A stretch of 37,740 bases of DNA from Bacteroidales bacterium (GTDB lineage Bacteria; Bacteroidota; Bacteroidia; Bacteroidales; Prolixibacteraceae): contig JAISSS010000007.1 of assembly GCA_031272965.1 (NCBI GenBank), positions 1 through 37,740 on the forward strand, written 5' to 3'. Both the position numbers and the translations under genes were made by a program. Each line of letters opens with the position of its first letter. The stretch's first letter is position 1. The notes under the pieces are model-generated. The model saw only the letters and a program-made list of their open reading frames with translations, was not told the origin of the DNA and searched no databases. This document shows positions 24,543 to 34,415 of the stretch, in pieces.

Positions 24543-25850
24543 ATGGAACCGATTAATCTTATTGAGACATTTCTTGATTTTAAAGACCAGAAAAACATCG
24601 ACCGCGTCACGATGATGAGCGTTCTCGAAGATGTTTTCCGGAGTGTCCTGAAGAGGGAATACGGCAGCGATGAGAACTTTGCCGTTATCATCAATATAGA
24701 CAAGGGCGATTTCGAGATATGGCGCAACCGCAAGGTGGTTGACGACAGCAAGGCGCTCATCACTGAGGGCGACGACAAGTTCGACCCTAATCGGGAGATT
24801 ACGCTCAGCGACGCCCTGAAAATCGACGCCGATTTCGCGGTCGGCGACGAGGTTACCGACGAGGTGAAGATGCGCGACTTCCAGCGCCGCACTATCCTGA
24901 CCCTGCGGCAAAGTCTGGCCAGCCGGATTACGGAATTGGAAAAAGACCACGTATATAATAAATACAGAGATAAAATCGGAGACATCGTTACCGGCGAGGT
25001 CTATCAATTATGGGGCAGTCGGCGGGAAATCTTAGTGCTGGATGACGAGGGCAACGAATTGGTGCTGCCCAAGGAGCAGCAGATTCCTACCGACAAGTTC
25101 CGCAAGGGCGACACCATCCGCGCAATCGTGTTTAAAGTGGAACTGCGAAACAACAACCCGCTGATTATCCTCTCCCGCACATCGCCGGTCTTCCTGCATA
25201 AGCTGCTGGAGCTGGAAGTGCCGGAAATCTTCGACGGGCTGATAACCGTCAAGAAAGTGGTGCGGCAGCCGGGCGAGCGAGCGAAAATCGCCGTAGAATC
25301 CTACGATGAGCGCGTGGACCCCGTGGGCGCCTGCGTGGGCATGAAAGGCTCCCGAATACACGGCATTGTCCGCGAACTGCGCAATGAAAATATCGATGTG
25401 GTGAACTTCTCCTCCAATACACAACTGTATATCCAGCGCGCATTAAACCCCGCCAAAATCCATTCCATGAAGATTGACGAGGAGACCAAACACGTGGACG
25501 TGTTCCTCAAACCCGAAGAGGTCTCTATGGCTATCGGAAAAGGCGGCCTGAACATCAAATTAGCCGGCCAGTTAACCGGCTACAACATCGATGTCTATCG
25601 CCAAAACGCCCAAATAGATGACGAAGACGTCAAATTGGACGACTTCTCACAAGCCAACCGCGAAGTCTATAATGACTACATCGACGACTGGGTAATTGAC
25701 CGCCTCAAAGCCATAGGCTGCGACTACGCCAAAGACGTGTTGAAGATGAAACGCGACGAGCTGCTCCGCCGTAGCGACCTCGAAGAAGAAACCGTGGATA
25801 ATATTCTGAAAATATTAAAATCCGAATTTGATAAAGATAAACTCGATTAA
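24543..25850 (+). CDS. nusA: Transcription termination/antitermination factor NusA
   Basis: 435 aa. RNA-polymerase-binding N-terminal domain (1-125), S1 RNA-binding domain (about 134-200; GDIVTGEVYQLWGSRREILVLDD), then two KH domains with DPVGACVGMKGSRIHGIVRELRNENIDVV and the second KH loop MAIGKGGLNIKLAGQLTGYNIDV. The C-terminal acidic repeats of E. coli NusA are absent; only a short helical tail remains (YAKDVLKMKRDELLRRSDLEEE), as usual outside Gammaproteobacteria. It binds the elongation complex and promotes pausing and termination. It lies between rimP and infB, 33 bp before the latter. Confidence 0.96.
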   Translation: MEPINLIETFLDFKDQKNIDRVTMMSVLEDVFRSVLKREYGSDENFAVIINIDKGDFEIWRNRKVVDDSKALITEGDDKFDPNREITLSDALKIDADFAVGDEVTDEVKMRDFQRRTILTLRQSLASRITELEKDHVYNKYRDKIGDIVTGEVYQLWGSRREILVLDDEGNELVLPKEQQIPTDKFRKGDTIRAIVFKVELRNNNPLIILSRTSPVFLHKLLELEVPEIFDGLITVKKVVRQPGERAKIAVESYDERVDPVGACVGMKGSRIHGIVRELRNENIDVVNFSSNTQLYIQRALNPAKIHSMKIDEETKHVDVFLKPEEVSMAIGKGGLNIKLAGQLTGYNIDVYRQNAQIDDEDVKLDDFSQANREVYNDYIDDWVIDRLKAIGCDYAKDVLKMKRDELLRRSDLEEETVDNILKILKSEFDKDKLD

Positions 25851-25883
25851 AAAACAGGCTTATAAGATTGTAATACAGACAGT

Positions 25884-28800
25884 ATGAGTGGAAGCAATAC
25901 AAGACTTGTCAAAGTGGCTCAGGAATTTAACGTTGGTACGCAGACCATCGTGGAGTTCCTCCATAAAAAAGGAATTGACGTCAATCCGAACCCCAACACG
26001 TGGATTACGGAGGATGCTTATCGTCTTCTTGAGAAAGAATACAAGGGCGATGTCATACTGAAGAAGGAGTCTGAAAAAATAAATTTTAAAAGCCCCCGAA
26101 CCAAGAACGGCACCATCACATTGAACGACATCCAGAAGCCGGAGCCGGAAGACGAAAATCCCATGCCCGAACTGCGGATTACTAACGTGAACCAAAAGAT
26201 GGACATTTTTAAGCCGACGCCGGTATCGCCTGACGATGCCGAACATACGCCGGGGCAACTGAAAATCATCGGAACCATAGACCTGGATGCATTTAACCGG
26301 AAATCATCATCCGGTAAAAAGCGGAAAAGGTCGGGACAGGGAACGCAACAGGCAGGGCAACAACAGGGACATCAGAAACCCCAAGGGCAGGGGCAACAGC
26401 AACAGAAGTCCCAGCAACGCCCCCAACAGCAGGGACAGCCCCAAAAAGGACAGCCCCAAGCGCAAAAGCCCCAGCCCCAACGCGACCAACAAAAGAAGCG
26501 CGACGAACAAAAGCCCCCAAAACAATCACAGGAGCCCAAGACAGCTCCCGCAACACAACAGCCTCTGCCGCCGGAACCGGCACCCGTACCGGAACCGGCT
26601 CCGGTACTTGAAACTGTACCGGCCCCTGTCCCCGAAGCTATACCGGCCCCCGAAGTACAGGCACCACCGGAACAGCCTGCAGAGCCGGTACTGATTGTTA
26701 CAAAAATCCCAAAAATAGACGAGGTAAAAATCGTAGGCAAAATAGACCTCGAAGCGATAAATCAGCGTACCCGCCCGGCAAAGAAAGACCGCAAACAGCG
26801 CGACGAGGAACGCCGCGAACGTAAACGCCAGCGCAGAGCCGCCGAACAGCAGCAACAGCAACAACAACAGCAGCAGTCTGCCGCCGGAACGCCGCCCCGC
26901 CCGCAGCAATATGGAGACCGCCGCCAGCAACCGCAGGGGGGGCGTCAACAGCAACCGCAGGGAGACCGCCGTCAACCACAGCAGCCCCAACAGCCCCAAG
27001 GCGACGCCCAGAAACGAAAACGTCCGCGTATTATCCGCGCCGAAGACCGCGTAAACCTCGGCGACCGCAAACCCGCCGGACAGGATACCCGCCAACAGCA
27101 GCCTAAAAAAGTGCGGAAAATTATCCGCAAAGAAGTCAACGAAGAAGACGTCGCAAAACAAATTAAAGATACTTTAGCCCGTCTGACTTCCCCCAAAGGC
27201 AAATCAAAAAGCTCAAAATATCGCCACGATAAACGGCAGGCCGCCAGCGAACGTGCCGCCGCAGAAATCGAAAAACAGTCGGCCGAAAAGAACGTCCTCA
27301 AAGTTACCGAGTTCGTATCCGTCGCCGAACTGGCCGCCATGATGAACGTGCCGGTCAATGCCGTTATCTCTACCTGCATGAGCCTCGGCCATTTCGTATC
27401 CATAAACCAGCGCCTCGACGCCGAACTGATGTCGGTAGTGGCCGAAGAACTCGGCTATCAGGTCGAATTTGTCAGCTCCGAAATCATGGATTCCATCGAA
27501 GACGACGACCTGCCCGAAAAAGTGCACCCCCGTGCCCCCATCGTTACTGTTATGGGGCACGTTGACCACGGCAAGACATCCCTGCTTGACCACATCCGCA
27601 ACGCCAACGTCATCGCGGGCGAGGCCGGTGGAATCACGCAGCATATCGGGGCATACCACGTTACCCTCAAAAACGGCGCCCACATCACTTTCTTGGACAC
27701 CCCCGGACATGAGGCCTTCACCGCCATGCGCGCCCGCGGCGCCCAAGTTACTGACATCGCTATTATCATCATCGCCGCTGACGACGACATAATGCCCCAG
27801 ACCGTTGAGGCCATCAACCACGCCCAGGCCGCCGGAGTGCCTATCATCTTCGCTATTAACAAAATAGACAAGCCCGGCGCCGACCCCGAAAAAATCAAGG
27901 CAGGATTGGCCAAAATGAACCTGCTGGTGGAAGATTGGGGCGGCAAATACCAGTGTCAGGAAATATCGGCGAAACAGGGCACCAACGTGTATGAGCTGCT
28001 CGAAAAGGTGCTGCTCGAAGCGGAAATGCTCGACCTGAAAGCTAACAAAGACCGCCGTGCAACCGGCACCATCGTAGAATCAACCCTCGACCGCGGACGC
28101 GGATATGTGGCAACGCTGCTGGTACAGAACGGAACCCTGCATCAGGGCGACGTGGTATTGGCCGGCCCCTATTACGGCCACGTAAGAGCCATGTTTAACG
28201 AAAGAAACCAGCGAATCCAGGAAGCCGGCCCTTCCGAACCGGTAATAATACTCGGATTGGACGGCGCACCACAGGCCGGCGACAAGTTCAACGTCATCGC
28301 CGATGAACGCGAAGCCCGTTCCATCGCTAACAAGCGCGAACAGCTGGCCCGTGAACAAGGCCTGCGAACCCATAAAATCGTTACCCTCGAAGAAATCGGC
28401 CGCCGTATCGCTATCGGCGACTTCCACGAACTCAACCTCATCGTTAAAGGCGACGTGGACGGCTCCATCGAAGCCCTTTCCGATTCGCTCATCAAGCTCT
28501 CAACCCAGCAAATTCAGGTCAACGTCATCCACAAGGCGGTGGGCGCGATTTCCGAGGCCGACATCAACCTGGCCAGCGCCTCCAGCGCTATCGTTATCGG
28601 CTTCCAGGTGCGGCCTACCCCGCAAGCCCGAAAACTCGCCGAAGACCGCGAAGTGGACATCCGCCTCTACTCCATAATATATGACGCCATCAATGAAATC
28701 AAGGGCGTTATGGAAGGCATGCTGGCGCCGGAAGTGAAAGAAGAAATCTCCGGCACGGCCGAAGTCCTCGAAATCTTCAAAATCACCAAAGTCGGCACTA

Positions 28801-29039
28801 TCGCCGGATGTATCGTGCGCGACGGCAAAATCGTCCGCTCCTACAAAGTCCGCGTTATCCGCGACGGAATCGTGGTGCATACCGGCACTCTCGGCTCCCT
28901 CAAGCGCTTCAAAGACGACGTCAAAGAAGTGGTCAAAGGCTACGAATGTGGACTCAATATTGATAACTTTAACGACGTGCAGGTGGGCGACATGGTCGAA
29001 GCCTTCCACGACGTGGAAGTGGAAAAAAAATTGGCATAG
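25884..29039 (+). CDS. infB: Translation initiation factor IF-2
   Basis: 1051 aa GTPase that places initiator tRNA on the ribosome. An IF2_N-like segment opens the protein ([27 protein letters not shown]). There follow a long low-complexity region rich in Gln, Pro, Lys and Arg (about 145-420, including ten consecutive Gln at 26847-26876) and a second IF2_N domain near 475-530. The G domain begins with GHVDHGKT (residues 558-565) and continues with DTPGHEAF and NKIDK; domains II-IV follow. The length is typical for Bacteroidota IF-2 but longer than E. coli (890 aa), the excess lying in the disordered linker. It ends the rimP-nusA-infB operon. Confidence 0.97.
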   Translation: MSGSNTRLVKVAQEFNVGTQTIVEFLHKKGIDVNPNPNTWITEDAYRLLEKEYKGDVILKKESEKINFKSPRTKNGTITLNDIQKPEPEDENPMPELRITNVNQKMDIFKPTPVSPDDAEHTPGQLKIIGTIDLDAFNRKSSSGKKRKRSGQGTQQAGQQQGHQKPQGQGQQQQKSQQRPQQQGQPQKGQPQAQKPQPQRDQQKKRDEQKPPKQSQEPKTAPATQQPLPPEPAPVPEPAPVLETVPAPVPEAIPAPEVQAPPEQPAEPVLIVTKIPKIDEVKIVGKIDLEAINQRTRPAKKDRKQRDEERRERKRQRRAAEQQQQQQQQQQSAAGTPPRPQQYGDRRQQPQGGRQQQPQGDRRQPQQPQQPQGDAQKRKRPRIIRAEDRVNLGDRKPAGQDTRQQQPKKVRKIIRKEVNEEDVAKQIKDTLARLTSPKGKSKSSKYRHDKRQAASERAAAEIEKQSAEKNVLKVTEFVSVAELAAMMNVPVNAVISTCMSLGHFVSINQRLDAELMSVVAEELGYQVEFVSSEIMDSIEDDDLPEKVHPRAPIVTVMGHVDHGKTSLLDHIRNANVIAGEAGGITQHIGAYHVTLKNGAHITFLDTPGHEAFTAMRARGAQVTDIAIIIIAADDDIMPQTVEAINHAQAAGVPIIFAINKIDKPGADPEKIKAGLAKMNLLVEDWGGKYQCQEISAKQGTNVYELLEKVLLEAEMLDLKANKDRRATGTIVESTLDRGRGYVATLLVQNGTLHQGDVVLAGPYYGHVRAMFNERNQRIQEAGPSEPVIILGLDGAPQAGDKFNVIADEREARSIANKREQLAREQGLRTHKIVTLEEIGRRIAIGDFHELNLIVKGDVDGSIEALSDSLIKLSTQQIQVNVIHKAVGAISEADINLASASSAIVIGFQVRPTPQARKLAEDREVDIRLYSIIYDAINEIKGVMEGMLAPEVKEEISGTAEVLEIFKITKVGTIAGCIVRDGKIVRSYKVRVIRDGIVVHTGTLGSLKRFKDDVKEVVKGYECGLNIDNFNDVQVGDMVEAFHDVEVEKKLA
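26318..27010 (+). repeat. Gln/Pro-rich low-complexity part of infB
   Basis: Codons for Gln (CAG/CAA), Pro (CCC) and charged residues recur irregularly, with one block of ten Gln codons (26847-26876) of mixed CAG/CAA use and PAP/PEP-type repeats near 26575-26690. The irregular codon mix means it is not a perfect microsatellite. It encodes the disordered linker before the IF-2 G domain. It also produces long spurious frames on the opposite strand. Confidence 0.8.
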
Positions 29040-29086
29040 AGAATAATTTATATTAAACGATTGTTAAATTAAAAACCAGAAAAGAG

Positions 29087-29950
29087 ATGAGAAAAATAAG
29101 TATCCTCACAATGGCGCTGTGTATAATGCTCGGCGCCGCCACCGACCTGATGGCCGGAGGCAAAAGCAAAAAGAAAGACATCGGAATCCAGCTGTATTCC
29201 GTGCGCGACGACCTCAACAAAGACCTGGAAGGAACTATCGCCAAGCTCGGACAAATCGGCTATACCCATGCCGAAGCCGCCAACTATAACAACGGCAAGT
29301 TCTATGGCATGGACCCTGTGGCTTTCAAAGAGCTGCTGGCTAAGAACGGCATAAAACTCAAGGGCTCGCACACCGGCATAGACCTGCCAAAAGACGGCGA
29401 ATGGGACAAAGCTATGGCCTGGTGGGACGAGTGCATCGCCGCCCACAAAGCCGCCGGATGCGAATGGATTGTCAAACCCTCAATGGGCGGCGACTCATAC
29501 CGCAGCCTCGAAACCCTGAAAAAATACTGCGACTACTATAACGCTATCGGCGAAAAATGTAACAAGGCCGGAATCCGCTTCGGATACCACAACCACGCCA
29601 ACGAATTTACAACTGTCTTGGACGGCCACACATTTTACGACTACTTAGTGGAAAATACCGACCCCAAAAAGGTCATGTTCGAACTCGACCTCTACTGGAT
29701 TGTGGTGGGCGGAAAAGACCCGCTCGACTACTTTAACCGCTACCCGAAACGCTTCGAGCTTTACCACGTTAAAGACGAAAAAGAACTCGGCGCCAGCGGC
29801 AAAATGAACTTCGAACCGTATTTTAACGCCGCCAAAAAAGCCGGCATGAAAAACTATGTCGTAGAAGTAGAGCGGTACGACTACCCCCCAATCGAAAGCG
29901 TAAAACGTAGCTGGGAATTTCTCAATAATGCCCCTTACGTGAAGAAATAA
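29087..29950 (+). CDS. Exported sugar phosphate isomerase/epimerase-like TIM-barrel protein
   Basis: 287 aa. Signal peptide to about residue 22 (LGAATDLMAGG) and then an AP-endonuclease-2/xylose-isomerase-like barrel: IGIQLYSVRDDLNKDLEGTI, GYTHAEAANYNNGKF, RFGYHNHANEF with metal-binding His, VMFELDLYWIVVGGKDPLDY with Glu/Asp, RFELYHVKDEKE and YVVEVERYDYP. The conserved His/Glu/Asp set suggests a divalent metal site. The substrate is probably a free sugar or cyclitol in the periplasm; exported members occur with Gfo/Idh/MocA enzymes in Bacteroidota, and one such enzyme is encoded 11 kb upstream. The gene stands alone between infB and a strong terminator. Confidence 0.85.
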   Translation: MRKISILTMALCIMLGAATDLMAGGKSKKKDIGIQLYSVRDDLNKDLEGTIAKLGQIGYTHAEAANYNNGKFYGMDPVAFKELLAKNGIKLKGSHTGIDLPKDGEWDKAMAWWDECIAAHKAAGCEWIVKPSMGGDSYRSLETLKKYCDYYNAIGEKCNKAGIRFGYHNHANEFTTVLDGHTFYDYLVENTDPKKVMFELDLYWIVVGGKDPLDYFNRYPKRFELYHVKDEKELGASGKMNFEPYFNAAKKAGMKNYVVEVERYDYPPIESVKRSWEFLNNAPYVKK

Positions 29951-29998
29951 CGACGGTCGTTTCGTTGTTATATGACCATAAATTTTATTTAGTATTGT

Positions 29999-30031
29999 CT
30001 GCGCCACCAACCCGTGGCGCAGTTTTTTTTT
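29999..30031 (+). terminator. Rho-independent terminator
   Basis: CTGCGCCAC (29999-30007), 6-nt loop, GTGGCGCAG (30014-30022) followed by nine T. A perfect 9-bp GC-rich stem, 48 bp after the isomerase-like gene and just before the convergent xth gene. Confidence 0.92.
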
Positions 30032-30040
30032 CCGCAAAAA

Positions 30041-30805
30041 TTACTGTATCTCTACAAAGACTGGTGCATGGTCGGAAAAGAACGCATCTGAAAAAATTGC
30101 CGCACTTCTCAACCGCGCTCTCATTGATTCTGTAACTATGTGATAATCAATGCGCCATCCGAGATTTTTCTCGCGTGAGCCGGCACGAAAGCTCCACCAG
30201 CTGTATTGATTCGGCGCAGTATTGAACTCTCGAAAAGAATCGACAAAGCCTCCCGCAATGAGTCTGTCGAACCATTCCCGCTCTTCCGGCAGGAAGCCGG
30301 ACACCCCTGTGTGCCTTTCGGGGTGATTGATGTCAATAGGTTTATGACAAATGTTGTAATCGCCACAAATGACGAGATTGGGCCGTACCTTGCGAAGCGC
30401 GGCAAGATATGCCATAAAATCTTCGAGAAAAGCCATCTTCACGGCCTGACGAACATCGCCCGTCGTTCCGGAGGGCACATAGACGCAGATAACTGTCAGG
30501 TCGCCAAAATCAGCACGAATCACCCTTCCTTCGCTGTCGTATTCCGGAATGCCCGTACCGACAGTATAATTATCCGGCTTTATCCGGCTGAAAAGCGCTA
30601 CCCCACTGTAGCCCTTTTTCTGCGCAGAATGAATTATCCGGTACGGATACCCCAAACTTCCGAATGTTATGGTATCAATCTGCTCAGGCTGGGCTTTTGT
30701 CTCCTGAACACAAAAAATGTCGGGCTGCTTCTCATCCAGCCATGTAAACATGCCTTTGGCCGCGGCTGAGCGGATACCGTTTAAATTGAAAGATATTATT
30801 TTCAT
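30041..30805 (-). CDS. xth: Exodeoxyribonuclease III
   Basis: 254 aa Mg2+-dependent AP endonuclease/3'-exonuclease of base-excision repair. Motifs: MKIISFNLNGIRSA at the start, FCVQETKAQ with the metal-binding Glu, CVYVPSG, VICGDYNICHKPIDI with Asp and Asn of the active site, GWRIDYHIVTE and the terminal SDHAPVFVEI with the catalytic Asp-His pair. The length matches the ExoIII family. It is convergent with the upstream isomerase-like gene and divergent from the S9 peptidase, with its own -7 box at 30841-30848. Confidence 0.95.
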   Translation of the reverse strand: MKIISFNLNGIRSAAAKGMFTWLDEKQPDIFCVQETKAQPEQIDTITFGSLGYPYRIIHSAQKKGYSGVALFSRIKPDNYTVGTGIPEYDSEGRVIRADFGDLTVICVYVPSGTTGDVRQAVKMAFLEDFMAYLAALRKVRPNLVICGDYNICHKPIDINHPERHTGVSGFLPEEREWFDRLIAGGFVDSFREFNTAPNQYSWWSFRAGSREKNLGWRIDYHIVTESMRARLRSAAIFSDAFFSDHAPVFVEIQ

Positions 30806-30840
30806 AAAAAGATATGAACGTCATTAAACAAATAATTCTG

Positions 30841-30848
30841 CAAAATTA
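30841..30848 (-). promoter_or_regulatory. -7 box TAATTTTG, xth
   Basis: Minus-strand TAATTTTG fits TAnnTTTG about 35 nt before the xth start. Confidence 0.45.
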
Positions 30849-31020
30849 GCATATTATTTCTAATGCTTCCCTGTCAAAGCGAAAGTCCGGCCAAAATCAG
30901 AAACTTACTCAAGGAAAAAGCAACTTTGAGAATTGTGAAGGAAAAATTAAATTCAAATTGTGCCTGTCAAGGTAGAAGTCAAAAACAAAAGAAAGATATA
31001 AAAATTGAATGGAAAAGTTG

Positions 31021-31028
31021 TATCTTTG
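31021..31028 (+). promoter_or_regulatory. -7 box TATCTTTG, S9 peptidase
   Basis: Exact TAnnTTTG match, 79 nt before ATG 31108, in an A-rich stretch. Confidence 0.55.
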
Positions 31029-31107
31029 TCAGCGAATTTGAAAGTTACGGAACGGTATGAGGCGTTGGTAATAGGATATGATTTTTTATGTTTAAGCAAA
31101 ATTATTC

Positions 31108-33231
31108 ATGAGATACGCAAAGAAAGGCCGGTTACAGGCCGACATTGGGCGGCTGCTATGTACGGGCGCCGTATTGCTGGCGCTTATGGGCGCCGGAAAG
31201 AAGCTGACTGTCGAGGACATCGTTACGGGTGCATATTGGCGGCAAGCGACATCAGCTCTGCAACCTGTTGCCATACAGTGGAAAGATGCACAAACATACG
31301 TATATCTGCTGAACGACACGTTATGGGAAAAGTCGCTGAAAAAACCGGCCAAACCGACATTGACGCTGGCTGATTTGAACAAAAGTTCAAATAAATATGA
31401 AAAATTCCCTTCATTTACCCTGGGTTCACGCGGAATCCTGAACTTCGGACGGACATTGTTTAATCCCGAAAATCACCAAATCACCGCACTGCCTGCCGGA
31501 GCTGCCTCCCCGGACTTTTGCCCTGCCAACAACCGCTACGCATATCTGAAAGACGGGAACATTTTCGTGTCTGCCCCCGATGGAGAGCGGCAGGTTACCG
31601 CTGAAACCGATGCGGGAATTGTGTGCGGAACGAGCGTCCACAGGAACGAATTTGGCATACATAAGGGCCTGTTCTGGTCAAATTCCGGCAAATATCTCGC
31701 CTTCTATCGCATGGACGAAAGCATGGTTGCCGAATATCCGTTAGTGAACTTTATGAGCCGCGAGGCTACCAGCCACCCCGACCGCTATCCGATGGCCGGA
31801 ATGACCAGCCACCGCGTAAGTGTAGGGATTTATAACACAGAAACCGGCACGGTGCTCTTTCTTGACACCGCCCCTGACGACCACTATCTTACCAACATTA
31901 CATGGGCCCCTGACGATAAGTCAATCTATATTCAGGAACTTAACCGCGCTCAAAACGAGATGAAACTCAACCGCTATTCGGCAGAGACCGGCAAGCTGGA
32001 AGATACGCTGTTTACCGAAACCAGCGCCACCTATATTGAGCCGCAGCATCCGCTCTGCTTCTCTGAAGCCACCCCGACGCGGTTTTATTATCAGTCACGG
32101 CGGGACGGATGGAACCATATTTACCTCTACGATGTCAGCGGAAAACTGCTGCGGCAAATCACCCGCGGCGAATGGGAAGTTACCGACTTCTATGGCGACG
32201 ATGCCAAAGGCCGCCATATTTACATTCAGGCCACTGCCGACAGCCCCGTTGAGCGGCACATCTATGAAGTTAACACTGCCTCCGGCGCCATGCGACGCCT
32301 TTCGCAGGGTGAAGGAATCCACAGCGCGACATTCTCCCCCTCAAAAACGAACTTCTTCGACAGCTATTCTAACTTCGACACGCCGCGCAATCTCGACCTG
32401 TGTAACCTTAAAGGCGGCAAAAGTAATCTGTCAAGCACTGCCGACCCGCTGAAAGACTACGAGCTTGGCGACAACCGGCTGTTTGCTATAAAAGCTGCTG
32501 ACGGCAAAACCGACCTGTGGTGCCGCATGATTTTGCCACCTCACTTTGATGCCGCTAAAAAATACCCCGCCATAATTTATGTCTATGGAGGCCCTCATTC
32601 GCAGATGGTTAGCCGTCGCTGGCATAATGGTGCCGACCTGTGGCATTATTGGCTTGCCGAGAGAGGCTATATCGTATTTACCCTCGATAATCGCGGGACA
32701 TCCTGGCGCGGACGCGACTTTGAAAATATCATTCATCGTCAACTGGGCGTCGTCGAAACGCAAGACCAGATGTGTGGCGTCGAATATCTGCGCAAGTTGC
32801 CCTACATTGACGGTACACGGCTGGGGGTACACGGCTGGAGTTATGGCGGCTTTATGACCCTGAACATGCTGCTGCGACAGCCCGGAGTGTTTAAAGCTGG
32901 CGTAGCCGGAGGCCCCGTGGTGGACTGGAAGATGTATGAGGTAATGTATGGCGAAAGATATATGGACACTCCCGAAGAGAACCCTGACGGCTACCGCGAT
33001 ACCAATATGTGCAACCATGTTGACGCCCTTGATGCACGGCTGCTAATCATTCATGGCGCCCAGGATAACACCGTGGTCATGCAACATTCCATGCAGTTTC
33101 TCCGTCAAAGCGTAGTGAAGAACAAACAGGTGGACTTTTTCTGCTACCCCACGCATCCTCATAACGTCGGCGGCATCGACAGGATTCACCTGCTGACAAA
33201 AATAAGCAATTATTTTTTTGATTGGCTGTGA
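31108..33231 (+). CDS. Dipeptidyl-peptidase IV-like S9 serine peptidase
   Basis: 707 aa, exported: a hydrophobic segment LLCTGAVLLALMGAG follows a basic N-terminus. The DPP-IV N-terminal beta-propeller covers about residues 60-460 (including KDGNIFV, FLDTAPDDHYLTNITWAPDD and the substrate-binding Glu region FWSNSGKYLAFYRMDES). The C-terminal alpha/beta hydrolase has the nucleophile GWSYGG (Ser578), Asp653 in GAQDNTV and His685 in HPHNVGG. It probably removes N-terminal X-Pro or X-Ala dipeptides in the periplasm. It has its own promoter and meaB begins 52 bp after its stop. Whether it is DPP-IV or a sister peptidase is open. Confidence 0.9.
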   Translation: MRYAKKGRLQADIGRLLCTGAVLLALMGAGKKLTVEDIVTGAYWRQATSALQPVAIQWKDAQTYVYLLNDTLWEKSLKKPAKPTLTLADLNKSSNKYEKFPSFTLGSRGILNFGRTLFNPENHQITALPAGAASPDFCPANNRYAYLKDGNIFVSAPDGERQVTAETDAGIVCGTSVHRNEFGIHKGLFWSNSGKYLAFYRMDESMVAEYPLVNFMSREATSHPDRYPMAGMTSHRVSVGIYNTETGTVLFLDTAPDDHYLTNITWAPDDKSIYIQELNRAQNEMKLNRYSAETGKLEDTLFTETSATYIEPQHPLCFSEATPTRFYYQSRRDGWNHIYLYDVSGKLLRQITRGEWEVTDFYGDDAKGRHIYIQATADSPVERHIYEVNTASGAMRRLSQGEGIHSATFSPSKTNFFDSYSNFDTPRNLDLCNLKGGKSNLSSTADPLKDYELGDNRLFAIKAADGKTDLWCRMILPPHFDAAKKYPAIIYVYGGPHSQMVSRRWHNGADLWHYWLAERGYIVFTLDNRGTSWRGRDFENIIHRQLGVVETQDQMCGVEYLRKLPYIDGTRLGVHGWSYGGFMTLNMLLRQPGVFKAGVAGGPVVDWKMYEVMYGERYMDTPEENPDGYRDTNMCNHVDALDARLLIIHGAQDNTVVMQHSMQFLRQSVVKNKQVDFFCYPTHPHNVGGIDRIHLLTKISNYFFDWL

Positions 33232-33283
33232 TTTTTTTTCGTAACTTGCGCCCGATTTTATGTCGAAGTAAATTTTGTAACGA

Positions 33284-34399
33284 ATGGACGCCGAGTGGCA
33301 GCATCAACATATCGAAAATCATGACGATTTTTTGGGACTGACGGTCAATTCGGGCATAGAGCAGCCCGAATCGTTCAGCTCCGAATCTGTTACGCGCTTT
33401 TTAAGCCGTAAGCGCAAAGCATTGCTCTCCGTTGACGAGTATGTCAGGGGAATTTTGGAGGGCAATATTACCGTTCTCAGTCAGGCGGTTACCTTAGTAG
33501 AGAGCTCCAAAAAGGAACATCAGATTATAGCTCAGGACATCATTCTGAAATGTCTGCCATACAGCGGCAAGTCGTTGCGTATTGGCATCACCGGGGTTCC
33601 CGGAGTGGGGAAGAGCACGTTCATAGAGGCCTTCGGAAAGTTCCTGACCAATCAGGGGCGCCGCTTGGCCGTGCTGGCTATCGACCCCAGCAGCGAGCGC
33701 TCAAGGGGCAGTATATTGGGCGATAAAACCCGTATGGAAGAGCTGGCCGCTGACCCGCATGCCTACATACGTCCGTCGCCCTCGGCAGGCTCCTTAGGCG
33801 GGGTAGCCCGAAAAACCCGCGAAACTGTCATCCTCTGCGAAGCAGCCGGATTCGACACGGTGTTCATAGAGACCGTCGGTGTGGGACAAAGCGAAACCGT
33901 CGTCCATTCTATGGTTGACTTCTTCCTGCTGCTTATGCTGGCCGGCGCCGGCGATGAACTGCAGGGCATCAAGCGCGGAATTATGGAAATGGCTGATGTT
34001 ATCGCCATCAATAAAGCCGATGGCGACAACATCCATAAGGCCGAACTCGCCCGCGTACAGTATAAAAATGCCATGCACCTGTTCCCCACCGCCGATTCCG
34101 GATGGACGCCGCAGGTATTCACCTGCTCGGCTTATGCTAAAACCGGCCTCGAACAAGTATGGTCCGCCATCAATGACTACACCAAATTGACTGGCGATAA
34201 CGGATATTTCCGCTATAAACGCAGCGAACAGGCGCGGTTCTGGATGTTTGAAACCATCAATGACCGCCTGAAATCAGACTTCTATCTGAACCCCGTTATC
34301 AAAGCTGCGCTGCCCGATTTTGAGGAAAAAGTACAGCGCGAAGAAATAAGTCCTTTCAGCGCCGCCACTCAATTGTTAGAAAATTATTATCATCTTTAA
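33284..34399 (+). CDS. meaB: MeaB/ArgK-type GTPase, methylmalonyl-CoA mutase chaperone
   Basis: 371 aa SIMIBI-class P-loop GTPase. Walker A GVPGVGKST (residues 104-112), LAIDPSSERSRGSILGDKTRM as the switch region, FIETVGVGQSE, and the base-recognition NKADGDN. The C-terminal dimerisation arm is present. MeaB loads and protects the adenosylcobalamin cofactor of methylmalonyl-CoA mutase, part of the succinate-propionate route common in this phylum. The mutase subunits are not in the window. It lies between the S9 peptidase and the TlpA-like gene with short gaps (52 and 16 bp) on the same strand. Confidence 0.95.
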   Translation: MDAEWQHQHIENHDDFLGLTVNSGIEQPESFSSESVTRFLSRKRKALLSVDEYVRGILEGNITVLSQAVTLVESSKKEHQIIAQDIILKCLPYSGKSLRIGITGVPGVGKSTFIEAFGKFLTNQGRRLAVLAIDPSSERSRGSILGDKTRMEELAADPHAYIRPSPSAGSLGGVARKTRETVILCEAAGFDTVFIETVGVGQSETVVHSMVDFFLLLMLAGAGDELQGIKRGIMEMADVIAINKADGDNIHKAELARVQYKNAMHLFPTADSGWTPQVFTCSAYAKTGLEQVWSAINDYTKLTGDNGYFRYKRSEQARFWMFETINDRLKSDFYLNPVIKAALPDFEEKVQREEISPFSAATQLLENYYHL

Positions 34400-34415
34400 A
34401 TATAAGTAAATTTTT

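Larger units (their letters stand above)
30806..31107. other. Divergent promoter region between xth and S9 peptidase
   Basis: About 300 bp, AT-rich, with a minus-strand -7 box (30841-30848) near xth and a plus-strand one (31021-31028) near the peptidase. No gene, repeat or strong hairpin was seen between them. Confidence 0.6.

Noticed and set aside
26847..26876. Ten Gln codons in infB as a possible slippage tract
   Set aside because: CAG and CAA alternate irregularly, so the DNA is not a perfect repeat; Gln-rich IF-2 linkers are common in the phylum.
26293..27161. Several long minus-strand frames opposite infB (Leu/Gly/Val-rich)
   Set aside because: They arise from the Gln/Pro-rich codon repetition of the IF-2 linker on the plus strand; low complexity, no domain, no promoter.
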